Assembly (NCBI RefSeq): GCF_025351295.1 | Contig: NZ_JANXWD010000003.1 | Coordinates: 1-64,000 of the forward strand | Source: Phenylobacterium sp. | GTDB taxonomy: Bacteria > Pseudomonadota > Alphaproteobacteria > Caulobacterales > Caulobacteraceae | Length of the DNA: 64,000 bases | Direction: 5' to 3' | Shown here: positions 1 to 8,588 of the stretch, piece by piece | Numbering within the stretch: the stretch's first letter is position 1 | Layout of the letters: every line of letters starts with the position of its first letter | Notes under the pieces: model-generated | What the model was told of the DNA's origin: nothing | Database searches by the model: none | What the model saw: only the letters and a program-made list of their open reading frames with translations | Translations under genes and position numbers: made by a program

Positions 1-142
1 CGCCGGGGTCGTCCAGCGTCGCAAGCCAGCCGTCGGCCTGCTCGCGGAACATGGCCAGGACCTCGGCGATCACGCCCATGTCGCCGGCCGCGAAGTCCTC
101 AAGATAGGCGAAGTCCATCGCGCCTTCGGATCGGTCGGTCAT
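1..142 (-). CDS. Hpt domain protein, partial (C-terminus off the left edge)
   Basis: The minus strand reads an open frame from an ATG at 142 to the window edge, starting MTDRSEGAMDFAYLEDFAAG. The pattern of an acidic start, then 'AGDMGVIAEVLAMFREQA', is typical of the first helices of histidine phosphotransfer (Hpt) proteins of Caulobacterales, which relay phosphate in two-component phosphorelays in the cytoplasm. The phospho-accepting His lies beyond the edge, so the assignment rests on the N-terminal helices only. It is too short for the ORF track. It is divergent from the next gene with a gap of about 100 bp. Confidence 0.55.
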   Translation of the reverse strand, partial: MTDRSEGAMDFAYLEDFAAGDMGVIAEVLAMFREQADGWLATLDDPG

Positions 143-241
143 GTCGCAGCGCTCCGCCTGGTCTCAGGTTCATGGACGAGTCGAACGCCCCGCGCCATCA
201 TTGGCGCCCAGGGGCGCTCCGCGCCTGCGGAGACCACGCCC

Positions 242-1861
242 ATGCGCCTGCGTCCCAGCCGCCTGACCGCCTTCGGCGTTTGCCTGATCGTCACCACGAT
301 CGGCCTGGCGTTCTGGACCCACGGGCCCTGGGCCTGGTGGCTGGCGGGCGTGGGCGGGGCCCTGAGCCTGCTGGGGGTGCTGGACCTGGTCCAGCCGACC
401 CATTCCATCCAGCGCAACTATCCGGTGATCGGCCACGTTCGCTGGCTGGCCGAGACGATCCGCCCGGAGCTGCGCCAGTATCTGTTCGAGGCCGACGAGG
501 ACGCGGCGCCCTTCTCCCGCAGCCAGCGGTCGCTGGTCTACATGCGCGCCAAGGGCGAGGCCGGCGAGCGGCCGTTCGGCACCCTGCTGGACGTCTATCG
601 CAACGGCTATGAGTTCATCGGCCATTCGACCCGGCCGGTCCCGGCGGCCGACCCGGCCAGCTTCCGGATCGCCATCGGCGGACCGCAGTGCGCCCGACCC
701 TACTCCGCCTCGGTGTTCAACATCTCGGCCATGAGCTTCGGGGCGCTCAGCGCCAACGCCATCCGGGCGCTGAACCGCGGCGCGGCCAAGGGCGGCTTCT
801 ATCACGACACCGGCGAGGGCAGCATCAGCCCCTACCATCGCGAAGGCGGCGGCGACATCGTCTGGGAACTGGGCAGCGGCTACTTCGGCTGCCGCAACGA
901 GGAGGGCCACTTCGACCCGGACAAGTTCGCCGTCCAGGCCCAGACTGATCAGGTCAGGATGATCGAGATCAAGCTCAGCCAGGGCGCCAAGCCGGGCCAC
1001 GGCGGCGTCCTGCCGGCCCCCAAGGTCTCGGCGGAGATCTCCCAGACCCGCGGCGTGCCCATGGGCCGCGACTGCGTCTCGCCGGCGCGCCACACCGCCT
1101 TCTCCACGCCGCTCGAGATGATGGCGTTCATCACCCAGTTGCGGGAGCTCTCCGGCGGCAAGCCGGTGGGGTTCAAGCTGTGCCTGGGCCACCCGTGGGA
1201 GTTCATGGGCATCGTCAAGGCGATGCTGGAGACTGGCGTGCGGCCGGACTTCATCGTCGTCGACGGCGGCGAAGGCGGCACCGGCGCCGCGCCCACCGAG
1301 TTCAGCGACCACATCGGCGCGCCCATGCGCGAGGGCCTGCTGTTCGTGCACAATACCCTGGTCGGCGCGGGGCTGCGCGACACCCTCAAGCTGGGGGCGG
1401 CCGGCCGGATCGTCAGCGCTTTCGACCTGACCAGCGTGCTGGCCATCGGCGCCGACTGGGCCAATGCGGCGCGGGGCTTCATGTTCGCCCTAGGTTGCGT
1501 GCAGTCGCTGAGCTGCAACACCAACCGCTGCCCGACCGGCGTGGCCACCCAGGACCGGGGCCGGCAGCGGGCCCTGGTGGTCCCCGATAAGGCCGAGCGG
1601 GTGGCCAACTTCCACCGCCTGACCCTGAAGGCCCTGGCCGACATGCTGGCCGCGGCCGGCCTCGAACATCCGGACCAGCTGACGCCCGAGCACATGGTCC
1701 GGCGGGTGAGCCTCACCGAGGTGCGGCAATTCTCGGAGCTGCACACCTTCCTCAAGCCCGGCGTGCTGCTGGACGGCAGCTGCCAGGAAGGGTTCTACCG
1801 CGACAACTGGGCGCGCGCCCTGGCCGACAGCTTCGAAGGCTCGGCGGCGCCGGCGCGATAG
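242..1861 (+). CDS. FMN-binding glutamate synthase family protein (GltB-like, membrane anchored)
   Basis: 539 aa. Residues 1-45 hold two hydrophobic stretches (predicted membrane anchor). The rest is the FMN-binding TIM barrel of the glutamate synthase family, with 'GGEGGTGAAP' as a phosphate/flavin-binding loop. A cysteine cluster C-x5-C-x4-C near residue 420 (CVQSLSCNTNRC) is the 3Fe-4S site of the family. The amidotransferase domain of true GltB is absent, as is usual for this stand-alone family, whose substrate is not established. The start is the ATG at 242 with GGAG about 9 nt upstream. Nothing nearby suggests ammonium assimilation. Confidence 0.9.
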   Translation: MRLRPSRLTAFGVCLIVTTIGLAFWTHGPWAWWLAGVGGALSLLGVLDLVQPTHSIQRNYPVIGHVRWLAETIRPELRQYLFEADEDAAPFSRSQRSLVYMRAKGEAGERPFGTLLDVYRNGYEFIGHSTRPVPAADPASFRIAIGGPQCARPYSASVFNISAMSFGALSANAIRALNRGAAKGGFYHDTGEGSISPYHREGGGDIVWELGSGYFGCRNEEGHFDPDKFAVQAQTDQVRMIEIKLSQGAKPGHGGVLPAPKVSAEISQTRGVPMGRDCVSPARHTAFSTPLEMMAFITQLRELSGGKPVGFKLCLGHPWEFMGIVKAMLETGVRPDFIVVDGGEGGTGAAPTEFSDHIGAPMREGLLFVHNTLVGAGLRDTLKLGAAGRIVSAFDLTSVLAIGADWANAARGFMFALGCVQSLSCNTNRCPTGVATQDRGRQRALVVPDKAERVANFHRLTLKALADMLAAAGLEHPDQLTPEHMVRRVSLTEVRQFSELHTFLKPGVLLDGSCQEGFYRDNWARALADSFEGSAAPAR

Positions 1862-1907
1862 GCGCACGCTGACGGCCAGGCCGAAGCCTGACCGCCAGCC
1901 GCTTGCG

Positions 1908-2285
1908 TCAGCCCATGCGGTGCAGGGCGCAGAGCTTGTTGCCGTCGGGATCGCGCAGATAGGCGAGGTACATCTTGCCCATCCCGCCTTCGCGCACGCC
2001 CGGAGGATCCTCGCAGCTGGTTCCGCCGTTGGCGACGCCGGCCGCGTGCCACGCGTCGGCCTGCTCGGAGGAGCTGGCGGCGAAGCCGATGGTGCCGCCG
2101 TTCGGCGCGCTGGCCGGCTCGCCGTTGATCGGCTTCGACACCGAGAAGACGCCGGTCGGGGTGCGGTAGAAAATCCGGTGCCCGTCGACCATCGCCGGCG
2201 AGACGCCAAGCGTGCCGAGCAAGACGTCGTAGAACGACTTGGCCCGGTCCAGGTCGTTGGTTCCGATCATGATGTGCGAAAACAT
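1908..2285 (-). CDS. VOC family (glyoxalase/bleomycin-resistance fold) protein
   Basis: 125 aa from MFSHIMIGTNDLDRAKSFYD. This is a vicinal-oxygen-chelate protein with two beta-alpha-beta modules; 'DPDGNKLCALHRMG' is the usual C-terminal strand. I chose the internal ATG at 2285 rather than the longer track ORF (2351) because GGGAAGGAA lies just upstream and the fold begins there. The metal-binding pattern is weak, so enzymatic activity is uncertain. It is convergent with the glutamate synthase-like gene and divergent from the serine hydrolase. The family includes glyoxalases, dioxygenases and resistance proteins; nothing here selects one. Confidence 0.85.
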   Translation of the reverse strand: MFSHIMIGTNDLDRAKSFYDVLLGTLGVSPAMVDGHRIFYRTPTGVFSVSKPINGEPASAPNGGTIGFAASSSEQADAWHAAGVANGGTSCEDPPGVREGGMGKMYLAYLRDPDGNKLCALHRMG

Positions 2286-2460
2286 CCTGCTGTTCCTTCC
2301 CTGCTGGCGCCCCGCGAAGCGAGGCATTGCCGTTGACGCCGCTTCTTCCATGGTCCGCGCCCGCGCGGCAAGCCGCTGGGGTCTTGAAATCGGGATGGCG
2401 TCTCGGGATCGTGCGCCCCGGCCATGCTAGAGCCGACGCCCGCGCCCTCACGGAGCCACG

Positions 2461-3888
2461 ATGACATCCCCGGAGCCGTCCGCCTTCTCGATCGTCCAGC
2501 CGGTCTACGAACAGTTCGCCCAGGACCAGCGGATTCCCGGCCTGGTCGCCGGCGTCGTCCACGATGGCCGACTGGTCCACCTCACGACGGTGGGCTTTGC
2601 GGATGTCGAGCGCGAAACGCCGGTCACCGCGGAGACGGGCTTCCGCATCGCCTCCATGACCAAGAACGTGACCGCGCTGGCGGTGCTGATGCTGCGCGAC
2701 GCCGGCGCGGTCCGTCTCGAGGCGCCGGCGGGCGACTATGTGCCGGAGCTGGCGGCGCTGCCGCTGCCAACCCGCGACAGCCGCGCGGTGAGCGTTCGCG
2801 ACCTGCTCAGCCATGTGGCCGGCCTGGTCACCGACGACCCGTGGGGCGACCGGCTGCTGGGCCTCGCCCCGGCCGATTTCACCGCGCTGCTCGCCACAGG
2901 TGGGCTGTTCGCCCAGGCCCCGGAAACCGCCTTCGAATACAGCAACCTCGGCTATGCACTGCTGGGCCGGGTGATCGGAAATGTCACGGGCAGGCCCTAT
3001 CAGGACTGGATCGGGGAGATGCTGCTCGGCCCTCTGGGCATGGCCTCGACCACCTTCGACGTCGACCGGATACCGCAGGCCGCGCGCGCCACCGGCTATC
3101 GGCGGGCGCCGCCGCTGTGGCCGGAGCCGGCCGAGCCGGACGGCGAGTTCGGGGCCATGGGCGGCCTGACTACCAACGCCCTCGACTACGCGCGCTACGT
3201 AGCCTTCCTGCTCGACGCCTGGCCGCCGCGCGACGGTCCCGAGACCGGCCCGGCCCGGCGCGCCAGCATCCGCGAACTGGCGTTGGCCCACGCGATGCCG
3301 GGTCTCGGCGAGGCCCGGCAGGTCGGGGGGGCGGCCGTGCCGGTGGCCAGCGCCTATGGCTATGGCCTAGTCAGTTCCAGCGACGCCCGGCTCGGCCGCT
3401 ATCTGCATCACGCCGGCGGCCTGCCCGGCTACGGCTCGCACGTGCTCCTGGCGCCGGACGCAGGGCTGGGCCTGTTCGCCTTCGCAAACCGCACCTATCC
3501 GAAGGTCAGCCAGGCCAACATCGCGGCAGCCGACGCGCTGCTGGACGCCGGCCTCTGGACGCCGCGCCCGGTCGCGCTGGACCCGCGCCTGGCGACGGTC
3601 TCGCAGGCGGTGGCCACGGCCTACAGGCTGGGCCGGATCGCCGCAGCCGAACCCCATCTGGCGCCCAATCTCCTGCTGGACGTCTTGCCCGCCGACTACG
3701 ACGCGCAACTCGCGGCGCTGAAGCTGCGGCTGGGGGATGGCGCGCTGCTGAGCGTGACGCCGCGCCATGCCCTGGCGGGCCGGTTCGTCCTGGCCTGCGA
3801 GCGCGGCCAGCTGACCGGCGAGCTGATCCTCGCGCCCGGACCGGCCCCGAAAATCCAGAAGCTGACGTTCGATCCGCCCCCCGCGTGA
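2461..3888 (+). CDS. Serine hydrolase, class C beta-lactamase/esterase fold
   Basis: 475 aa. The penicillin-binding/beta-lactamase catalytic motifs are visible: S-x-x-K as 'SMTK' (Ser65, Lys68), Y-x-N as 'YSN' near residue 160, and an H-x-G-like '[10 protein letters not shown]' near residue 315. About 120 C-terminal residues follow the catalytic domain. No signal peptide is evident, so it is probably cytoplasmic and more likely an esterase or peptidase than an antibiotic beta-lactamase. The start at 2461 has GGAG 5 nt upstream. The next gene, 43 bp away on the same strand, could be co-transcribed. Confidence 0.9.
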   Translation: MTSPEPSAFSIVQPVYEQFAQDQRIPGLVAGVVHDGRLVHLTTVGFADVERETPVTAETGFRIASMTKNVTALAVLMLRDAGAVRLEAPAGDYVPELAALPLPTRDSRAVSVRDLLSHVAGLVTDDPWGDRLLGLAPADFTALLATGGLFAQAPETAFEYSNLGYALLGRVIGNVTGRPYQDWIGEMLLGPLGMASTTFDVDRIPQAARATGYRRAPPLWPEPAEPDGEFGAMGGLTTNALDYARYVAFLLDAWPPRDGPETGPARRASIRELALAHAMPGLGEARQVGGAAVPVASAYGYGLVSSSDARLGRYLHHAGGLPGYGSHVLLAPDAGLGLFAFANRTYPKVSQANIAAADALLDAGLWTPRPVALDPRLATVSQAVATAYRLGRIAAAEPHLAPNLLLDVLPADYDAQLAALKLRLGDGALLSVTPRHALAGRFVLACERGQLTGELILAPGPAPKIQKLTFDPPPA

Positions 3889-3931
3889 GACGCAGCCTAG
3901 GCGCGGGGCCGCGAGCCCCTACATAGGCCCG

Positions 3932-4927
3932 ATGATCCCGCTCTCCGTGCTCGACCTCTCCCCCATCGTCCAGGGCGGCAGCCCGGGCCAGTCGCTGCGC
4001 GCCAGCCGTGACCTTGCCCGCGCCGCCGAACGGCTGGGCTACGGGCGCTACTGGCTGGCCGAGCACCACAACATGACCGGCATCGCCAGCGCCGCCACCG
4101 CGGTCGCCTTGGCCTTCGTCGGCGACGGCACCTCGACCATCCGTCTGGGCTCAGGCGGCGTCATGCTGCCCAACCACGCCCCGCTGATCATCGCCGAACA
4201 GTTCGGGACGCTGGAGGCGCTCTACCCCGGCCGCATCGACCTGGGCGTCGGCCGCGCGCCCGGCACGGACCAGGTCACGGCGCGCGCGCTCCGCCGCAAC
4301 CTGGCGGGCGGCGTCGACCAGTTTCCGCACGACGTCCTGGAGCTGATGGCCTTCCTCAGGGACGCCCAGCCCGGCCAGTCCGTCCGCGCCGTCCCAGGGG
4401 CGGGTTCGAACGTGCCGGTGTGGATCCTAGGGTCCAGCCTGTATGGCGCGCAGCTCGCCGCGGCCCTGGGACTGCCGTTCGCCTTCGCCTCGCACTTCGC
4501 GCCGCAGATGCTGGACCAGGCGGCCGCGATCTATCGCGAGCAGTTCACCCCGTCGGACTATCGCGCCCGGCCACACCTGATGCTGGGCCTGAATGTCGTG
4601 GCGGGCGAGACCGACGCCGAGGCCCGGCTGCTGTTCAGCTCGCTGCAGCAGGCCTTCATCAACCTCCACGCCGGACGGCCCGGTCCGCTGCCGCCGCCCC
4701 GCGAAGATTCCGATGGCCAACTGGCGGCCATCACCGGGCCGGGCTCACCGCTGTCAAAGGCGGTGGTCGGCGGGCCGGAGACGGTGCGCGCGGGCCTCGC
4801 GGACTTCGTCGCCCGCCACCGGCCCGACGAGATCATCGTCACCGCCCAGATCTTCGACCAGGGCCAACGCATCCGTTCCCTCGAGATCGTCGCCCAGGCC
4901 CGCGACGCGCTGGCGCTCGCCGCCTGA
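3932..4927 (+). CDS. LLM class flavin-dependent oxidoreductase (luciferase-like)
   Basis: 331 aa, typical of bacterial luciferase-like flavin monooxygenases of the MsnO8-like group. The N-terminus '[19 protein letters not shown]' and '[10 protein letters not shown]' match the family pattern, and '[10 protein letters not shown]' lies in the central barrel. It would use reduced FMN or F420 and O2 in the cytoplasm; the substrate is unknown. It lies 43 bp downstream of the serine hydrolase on the same strand. After its stop the sequence turns into a degenerate region. Confidence 0.9.
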   Translation: MIPLSVLDLSPIVQGGSPGQSLRASRDLARAAERLGYGRYWLAEHHNMTGIASAATAVALAFVGDGTSTIRLGSGGVMLPNHAPLIIAEQFGTLEALYPGRIDLGVGRAPGTDQVTARALRRNLAGGVDQFPHDVLELMAFLRDAQPGQSVRAVPGAGSNVPVWILGSSLYGAQLAAALGLPFAFASHFAPQMLDQAAAIYREQFTPSDYRARPHLMLGLNVVAGETDAEARLLFSSLQQAFINLHAGRPGPLPPPREDSDGQLAAITGPGSPLSKAVVGGPETVRAGLADFVARHRPDEIIVTAQIFDQGQRIRSLEIVAQARDALALAA

Positions 4928-4990
4928 CCGCGCCCGGCCCCGCGGTGCGCCGGCTCCGCCTTGGAGCTGCCGCTCGGCGCCAGGTCGACG

Positions 4991-5340
4991 CTATACGTCC
5001 TCCGCGGCGACCAGGCCCGCCGCTTCCAGCACCTGGCGCATCGGCGCGAGGCCCGCGCCATAGCGCCGCCAGCGACCCAAGGAAGTGCTGTAGAGCAGCT
5101 GGCGCACCTGGACCGAGCTGGCGGTCGCCACCGGGGCCGTGTTCTCGTGGAAGGCCAGGCAGCGGTCTTCCCAGGCCAGGCCGCAGAAGCTCAGCAGGCG
5201 GGCGGTCTGCGCCGCCTGGTCGGCGACCACATCCTCGTAGGCGACCTCCAGGAAGCGGTCCGCGGGAAGCACCCCGCGCCAGTGCGCCATCAGCCGGTCG
5301 AAGCCCACGTAGTAGCGGGCCGCATCCGCCGGCGTGGCCG
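4991..5340 (-). pseudogene. C-terminal remnant of a sulfotransferase family gene
   Basis: The track ORF 4991..5458 encodes, in its last about 110 residues, the C-terminal part of a P-loop sulfotransferase of the type fused to TPRs: '[12 protein letters not shown]', '[14 protein letters not shown]' and '[17 protein letters not shown]' fit the family's distal helices. The N-terminal PAPS-binding P-loop and central strands, normally some 150 or more residues, are missing, and the first about 45 residues of the ORF are low-complexity and unrelated. I read it as a decayed gene. A short intact stand-alone protein is possible but would lack the cofactor site. Confidence 0.6.
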
Positions 5341-5701
5341 CGGGGCCGACGTCCACGACCTCAATTCGACTTGCCGGCCCTGCGATGCCGATGCGCCGCC
5401 AGCGCGGCGATCGCCTGGCCGGGAAAACGCCGGGGCCCGACAACCTGCAACAGCTCACGGAGAAACCTCAGGACCCCAGCCATCGCCATGACCTTCCGCG
5501 CCAGATCGACTTCGCCAGCGACCCAGTGAACCCAAGTCGGGCCGCAAGTCCCGCCCTCCGCGCGAGGCGATCACGCTTTTGCGGCGCGACGCCGCGTATT
5601 TTGGCGGGCCGGCCCGGGGCGGCGCAGATTGTGGGCGCAGGCGCTGACGACATGTCCCGCCTCGGCCGCTTTGGGCGGCGGCATCGGCCTCGGGGCGGGC
5701 T
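5341..5701. other. Non-coding/degenerate stretch between sulfotransferase remnant and lyase gene
   Basis: About 360 bp without a convincing gene. On the minus strand a short frame ending at 5361 reads '[18 protein letters not shown]' followed by a basic tail. I do not recognise it, and it is interrupted upstream by an in-frame stop. It may be further debris of the same decayed locus. No clear terminator was seen. Confidence 0.5.
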
Positions 5702-6559
5702 CTATTTCGCCCACCGCCGTTCGAAGTCCCAGACCTCTTCGAAGCCGATCAGGCCGCAGAATTCCTTGAAGTCGAAGATCGGCAGGTCGGCGTAGCTGCC
5801 GGTGGTCTTCAGCGCCCGCAGGCCGTCGCGCATGGCCGCGGCGGCCACCAGGCTGGTCATCGACGGGTAGATGGCGAAGGCATAGCCGATCTCCTCCAGC
5901 ACCTTGGCCGGCAGGACAGGGGTCAGCCCGCCATCGGCCATGTTGGCCATCAGCGGCGTGTCGAACGCCGCACAGGCCTGGCGCATTTCCGTTTCCGAGG
6001 TGAGCGCCTCGGGGAACAGGATGTCGGCGCCGGCCCTGGCGTAGGCCTCCGAGCGCCGCAGCGCGCCGTCCAGCCCCTCGCTCTGCCGCGCGTCCGTGCG
6101 CGCGGCGATCAGGAAGTGGCGGCTGTCCTGCCGGGCGGCGACGGCGACCTTGATCTTCTCGACCATGTCCTCCAGCGGGATCAGCCGCTTGAAGGGCGTG
6201 TGGCCGCACTTCTTGGGAAATTCCTGGTCCTCCAGCTGGATGACGGTGACGCCGGCGGCTTCATAACCCCGCACGGTATGGTGGACGTTGAGCAGGCCAC
6301 CGTAGCCGGTGTCGGCGTCGGCGATCACCGCGGCGTTGCTGGTCTTCACAAGCGTCGACATGCGGTCGAGCATCTGGGTGTAGGTGGCGATACCGGCGTC
6401 CGGCAGCCCCAGGCTGGAGGCCGTCAGCCAGTAGCCGGTGCCATAGACCACGTCGAAGCCCACCTGGTTGGCGACCACCGTGGAGATCATGTCCTGCAGG
6501 CCGGGTGCGACGAAGAACTCTCCGCGATCCAGCTTCTCCCGGACGATGGGGTTGGCCAT
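5702..6559 (-). CDS. Isocitrate lyase/PEP mutase family lyase
   Basis: 285 aa. An (alpha/beta)8 lyase of the ICL/PEPM superfamily, which includes methylisocitrate lyase, oxaloacetate hydrolase and 2,3-dimethylmalate lyase. Seen: 'DADTGYGG' (Mg2+ and substrate loop, around residue 85) and the active-site lid 'EFPKKCGH' with the KKCGH signature of carbon-carbon lyases, carrying the catalytic Cys. These features favour C-C cleavage of a 2-hydroxy dicarboxylate over phosphonate chemistry. The ATG has GAGGAG 8 nt upstream. It is the last gene of a minus-strand unit, 10 nt after the LeuD-like subunit. With the two dehydratase subunits upstream, a hydrate-then-cleave sequence as in dimethylmaleate breakdown is a reasonable inference. 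Confidence 0.9.
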   Translation of the reverse strand: MANPIVREKLDRGEFFVAPGLQDMISTVVANQVGFDVVYGTGYWLTASSLGLPDAGIATYTQMLDRMSTLVKTSNAAVIADADTGYGGLLNVHHTVRGYEAAGVTVIQLEDQEFPKKCGHTPFKRLIPLEDMVEKIKVAVAARQDSRHFLIAARTDARQSEGLDGALRRSEAYARAGADILFPEALTSETEMRQACAAFDTPLMANMADGGLTPVLPAKVLEEIGYAFAIYPSMTSLVAAAAMRDGLRALKTTGSYADLPIFDFKEFCGLIGFEEVWDFERRWAK

Positions 6560-6569
6560 GTCGGTCTCC

Positions 6570-7175
6570 TCAATACAGCCAGGGCGTGGCGGCGCGGCGG
6601 CTGGCCTCGTAGGCGTCGAGCGCCGGGCCGCTGCGGTTCAGGATGATGTCGATCTCGCCCCAGCCGTTGAGCAGGGCCTCGCGACGCCACGGCGCGGTCT
6701 CGAAGGCGATGACCGGTCCGGCCTGCCGCAGCACCTGGCCCGCGGCCAGGTCCACGGTGAGCGGCGCACCGGCCTCGGCGTCGGCCAGCAGCCGCGCCAG
6801 ATCCGCCGGGCTGACGATCACCGGCAGGATTCCGTTCTTGAAACAGTTGGCGTGGAAGATCTCGCCGAAGCTGGTCGACACCACCACCCGGAAGCCCGCG
6901 TCGCGGAGCGCCCAGCAGGCCTGTTCGCGACTGGAGCCGCAGCCGAAATTGTCCCCCGCCACGAGGATCTCGGCCGTCCGGTAACGCGGCTGGTTCAGCA
7001 CGAAGTCCGGGTCGGGGGCGCCGCCTGGCCCCGCGCGCCACTCGTAGAAAACGTAGCGGCCCAGGCCCCGCTTCCCGGTGATCAGCAGGAAGCGGGCCGG
7101 GAAGATGCTGTCCGTGTCCACGTTGGCGGCCGGCATCGGCGCGGCGAGGCCCGTGAGGGTTTCGAACCGCTCCAT
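6570..7175 (-). CDS. Aconitase-family small subunit (3-isopropylmalate/dimethylmaleate dehydratase type, LeuD-like)
   Basis: 201 aa, the swivelling domain of the aconitase superfamily. 'NVDTDSIFPARF' at the N-terminus and 'GDNFGCGSSREQA' (substrate-binding SSRE motif) are diagnostic, as is 'NCFKNGILP'. The ORF track hides it inside a 522-aa run-on frame. The true start is the ATG at 7175, 2 nt after the stop of the large subunit, so the pair is translationally linked. No leuA or leuB is nearby, and the flanking genes are a TBDR, a hydrolase and a C-C lyase, so a catabolic rather than leucine-biosynthetic role is inferred. LeuD remains possible on sequence alone. Confidence 0.9.
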   Translation of the reverse strand: MERFETLTGLAAPMPAANVDTDSIFPARFLLITGKRGLGRYVFYEWRAGPGGAPDPDFVLNQPRYRTAEILVAGDNFGCGSSREQACWALRDAGFRVVVSTSFGEIFHANCFKNGILPVIVSPADLARLLADAEAGAPLTVDLAAGQVLRQAGPVIAFETAPWRREALLNGWGEIDIILNRSGPALDAYEASRRAATPWLY

Positions 7176-7177
7176 GG

Positions 7178-8584
7178 TCAGGCCGCCGTTCCACGGACAT
7201 CCACGATCCGGCCGGCCAGGGCCGCCGCCGCCGCCATGGCCGGACTCATCAGATGCGTCCGCGCCCCGATGCCCTGGCGCCCCTCGAAGTTGCGGTTGGA
7301 TGTGGAGGCGCAGCGCTTGCCGGGCTCGAGCCGGTCGTTGTTCATGGCGACGCATAGCGAGCAGCCCGGCTCGCGCCATTCGAAGCCGGCGTCGAAGAAG
7401 ATCCGGTCCAGCCCCTCGGCCTCCGCCTGCCGCTTCACCGCGCCGGAGCCAGGCACCACGATGGCGGTGACACCGGCGGCGACGCGCCCGCGGCGCGCCA
7501 CCTCGGCCGCGGCCCTGAGGTCCTCGATCCGCCCGTTGGTGCACGACCCGATGAAGGCGTTGTCGATCGCCAGCCCGATCAGCGGCTGACCCGGCCGCAG
7601 CCCCATATAGTCCAGCGCGCGGGCGATCTTGCGCGCTTCGGCCTCGCTGGCGGCGGTCGCAGGGTCCGGAGCCGTGCCGGTCACAGGCGCCGACTGGTCG
7701 GGACTGGTCCCCCAGGTGACGCGCGGGGCGATGGCGGCGGCGTCGATCTCGACCATGCGGTCGAACACCGCGTCCTGATCGCTGGTCAGGGTCCGCCAGT
7801 GAGCCAGGGCCGCGCCCCAGGCCTCGCCCGCCGGCGCCATGGGCCGGCCGGCGATGTAGGCGAAGGTGGTCTCGTCCGGCGCGATCAGGCCGACCCTCGC
7901 GCCCGCTTCGATGCTCATGTTGCAAAGCGTCATGCGGCCTTCCATGGAGAGGGACCGCACGGCCTCGCCGGCATATTCGATGGCGTAGCCGACGCCGCCC
8001 GTGACGCCGAGCGCGGCGACCACGCTGAGGGTCAGGTCCTTGGCCGTCACGCCCAGGCCCAGACGGCCGCAGACGTTGACCCGCAAGGTCCGGGCGCGGG
8101 CCTGACGCAGGCTCTGCGCAGCCAGGACGCACTCGCACTCGCTGGCGCCGATCCCAAAGGCCAGCGCGCCGAACGCCCCGTGCGTGGAGGTATGGCTGTC
8201 GCCGCAGACCAGGGTCATGCCCGGCAGGGTGAAGCCCAGCTCTGGGCCGATGACGTGGACGATGCCCTGGCGGGGATCGGTCAGCGGCAGGTGGGCTATG
8301 CCGAAGGCCTCGGCGTTGACGGCCAGCAGCGCCACCTGCTCGCGCGCCAGCGGATCGGCGATCGGGCGGTCCCGGTCGCGGGTCGGCACCGCATGGTCGG
8401 CGACCGCGAGGTGCGTCTCCGGACGGCGGACGCGGCGGCCGGCGGCGCGCAGGCCCTCGAAGGCCTGCGGACTGGACACCTCATGGATCAGGGAGCGGTC
8501 GATGTAGAGCAGGCTGACGCCCTCGTCGTAGGCTTCCACCTCGTGGGCGGCCCACAGCTTCTCGTAGAGGGTCCGTCCGGTCAT
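7178..8584 (-). CDS. Aconitase-family large subunit (3-isopropylmalate/dimethylmaleate dehydratase type, LeuC-like)
   Basis: 468 aa, normal LeuC length. It begins '[16 protein letters not shown]' as LeuC proteins do. Seen: '[13 protein letters not shown]' and the 4Fe-4S ligands as '[11 protein letters not shown]' plus 'EPGCSLC' near the C-terminus. It hydrates or dehydrates a 2- or 3-carboxylated malate-type acid together with the small subunit. '[19 protein letters not shown]' is the usual C-terminal block. It starts 4 nt after the upstream tandem hydrolase stop, so it belongs to the same operon. The substrate cannot be read from the sequence. Confidence 0.92.
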   Translation of the reverse strand: MTGRTLYEKLWAAHEVEAYDEGVSLLYIDRSLIHEVSSPQAFEGLRAAGRRVRRPETHLAVADHAVPTRDRDRPIADPLAREQVALLAVNAEAFGIAHLPLTDPRQGIVHVIGPELGFTLPGMTLVCGDSHTSTHGAFGALAFGIGASECECVLAAQSLRQARARTLRVNVCGRLGLGVTAKDLTLSVVAALGVTGGVGYAIEYAGEAVRSLSMEGRMTLCNMSIEAGARVGLIAPDETTFAYIAGRPMAPAGEAWGAALAHWRTLTSDQDAVFDRMVEIDAAAIAPRVTWGTSPDQSAPVTGTAPDPATAASEAEARKIARALDYMGLRPGQPLIGLAIDNAFIGSCTNGRIEDLRAAAEVARRGRVAAGVTAIVVPGSGAVKRQAEAEGLDRIFFDAGFEWREPGCSLCVAMNNDRLEPGKRCASTSNRNFEGRQGIGARTHLMSPAMAAAAALAGRIVDVRGTAA

Positions 8585-8588
8585 GGTC

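Noticed and set aside
170-1351. 393-aa minus ORF antisense to the glutamate synthase-like gene
   Set aside because: Typical high-GC shadow: the plus-strand gene has family motifs and a ribosome site, the antisense frame is Ala/Arg/Gly-rich without motifs.
7178-8584. Housekeeping leucine-biosynthesis leuCD
   Set aside because: Not fully excluded, but absence of leuA/leuB and the operon with a TBDR, hydrolase and C-C lyase make a catabolic role more likely, so no leu gene symbols were assigned.
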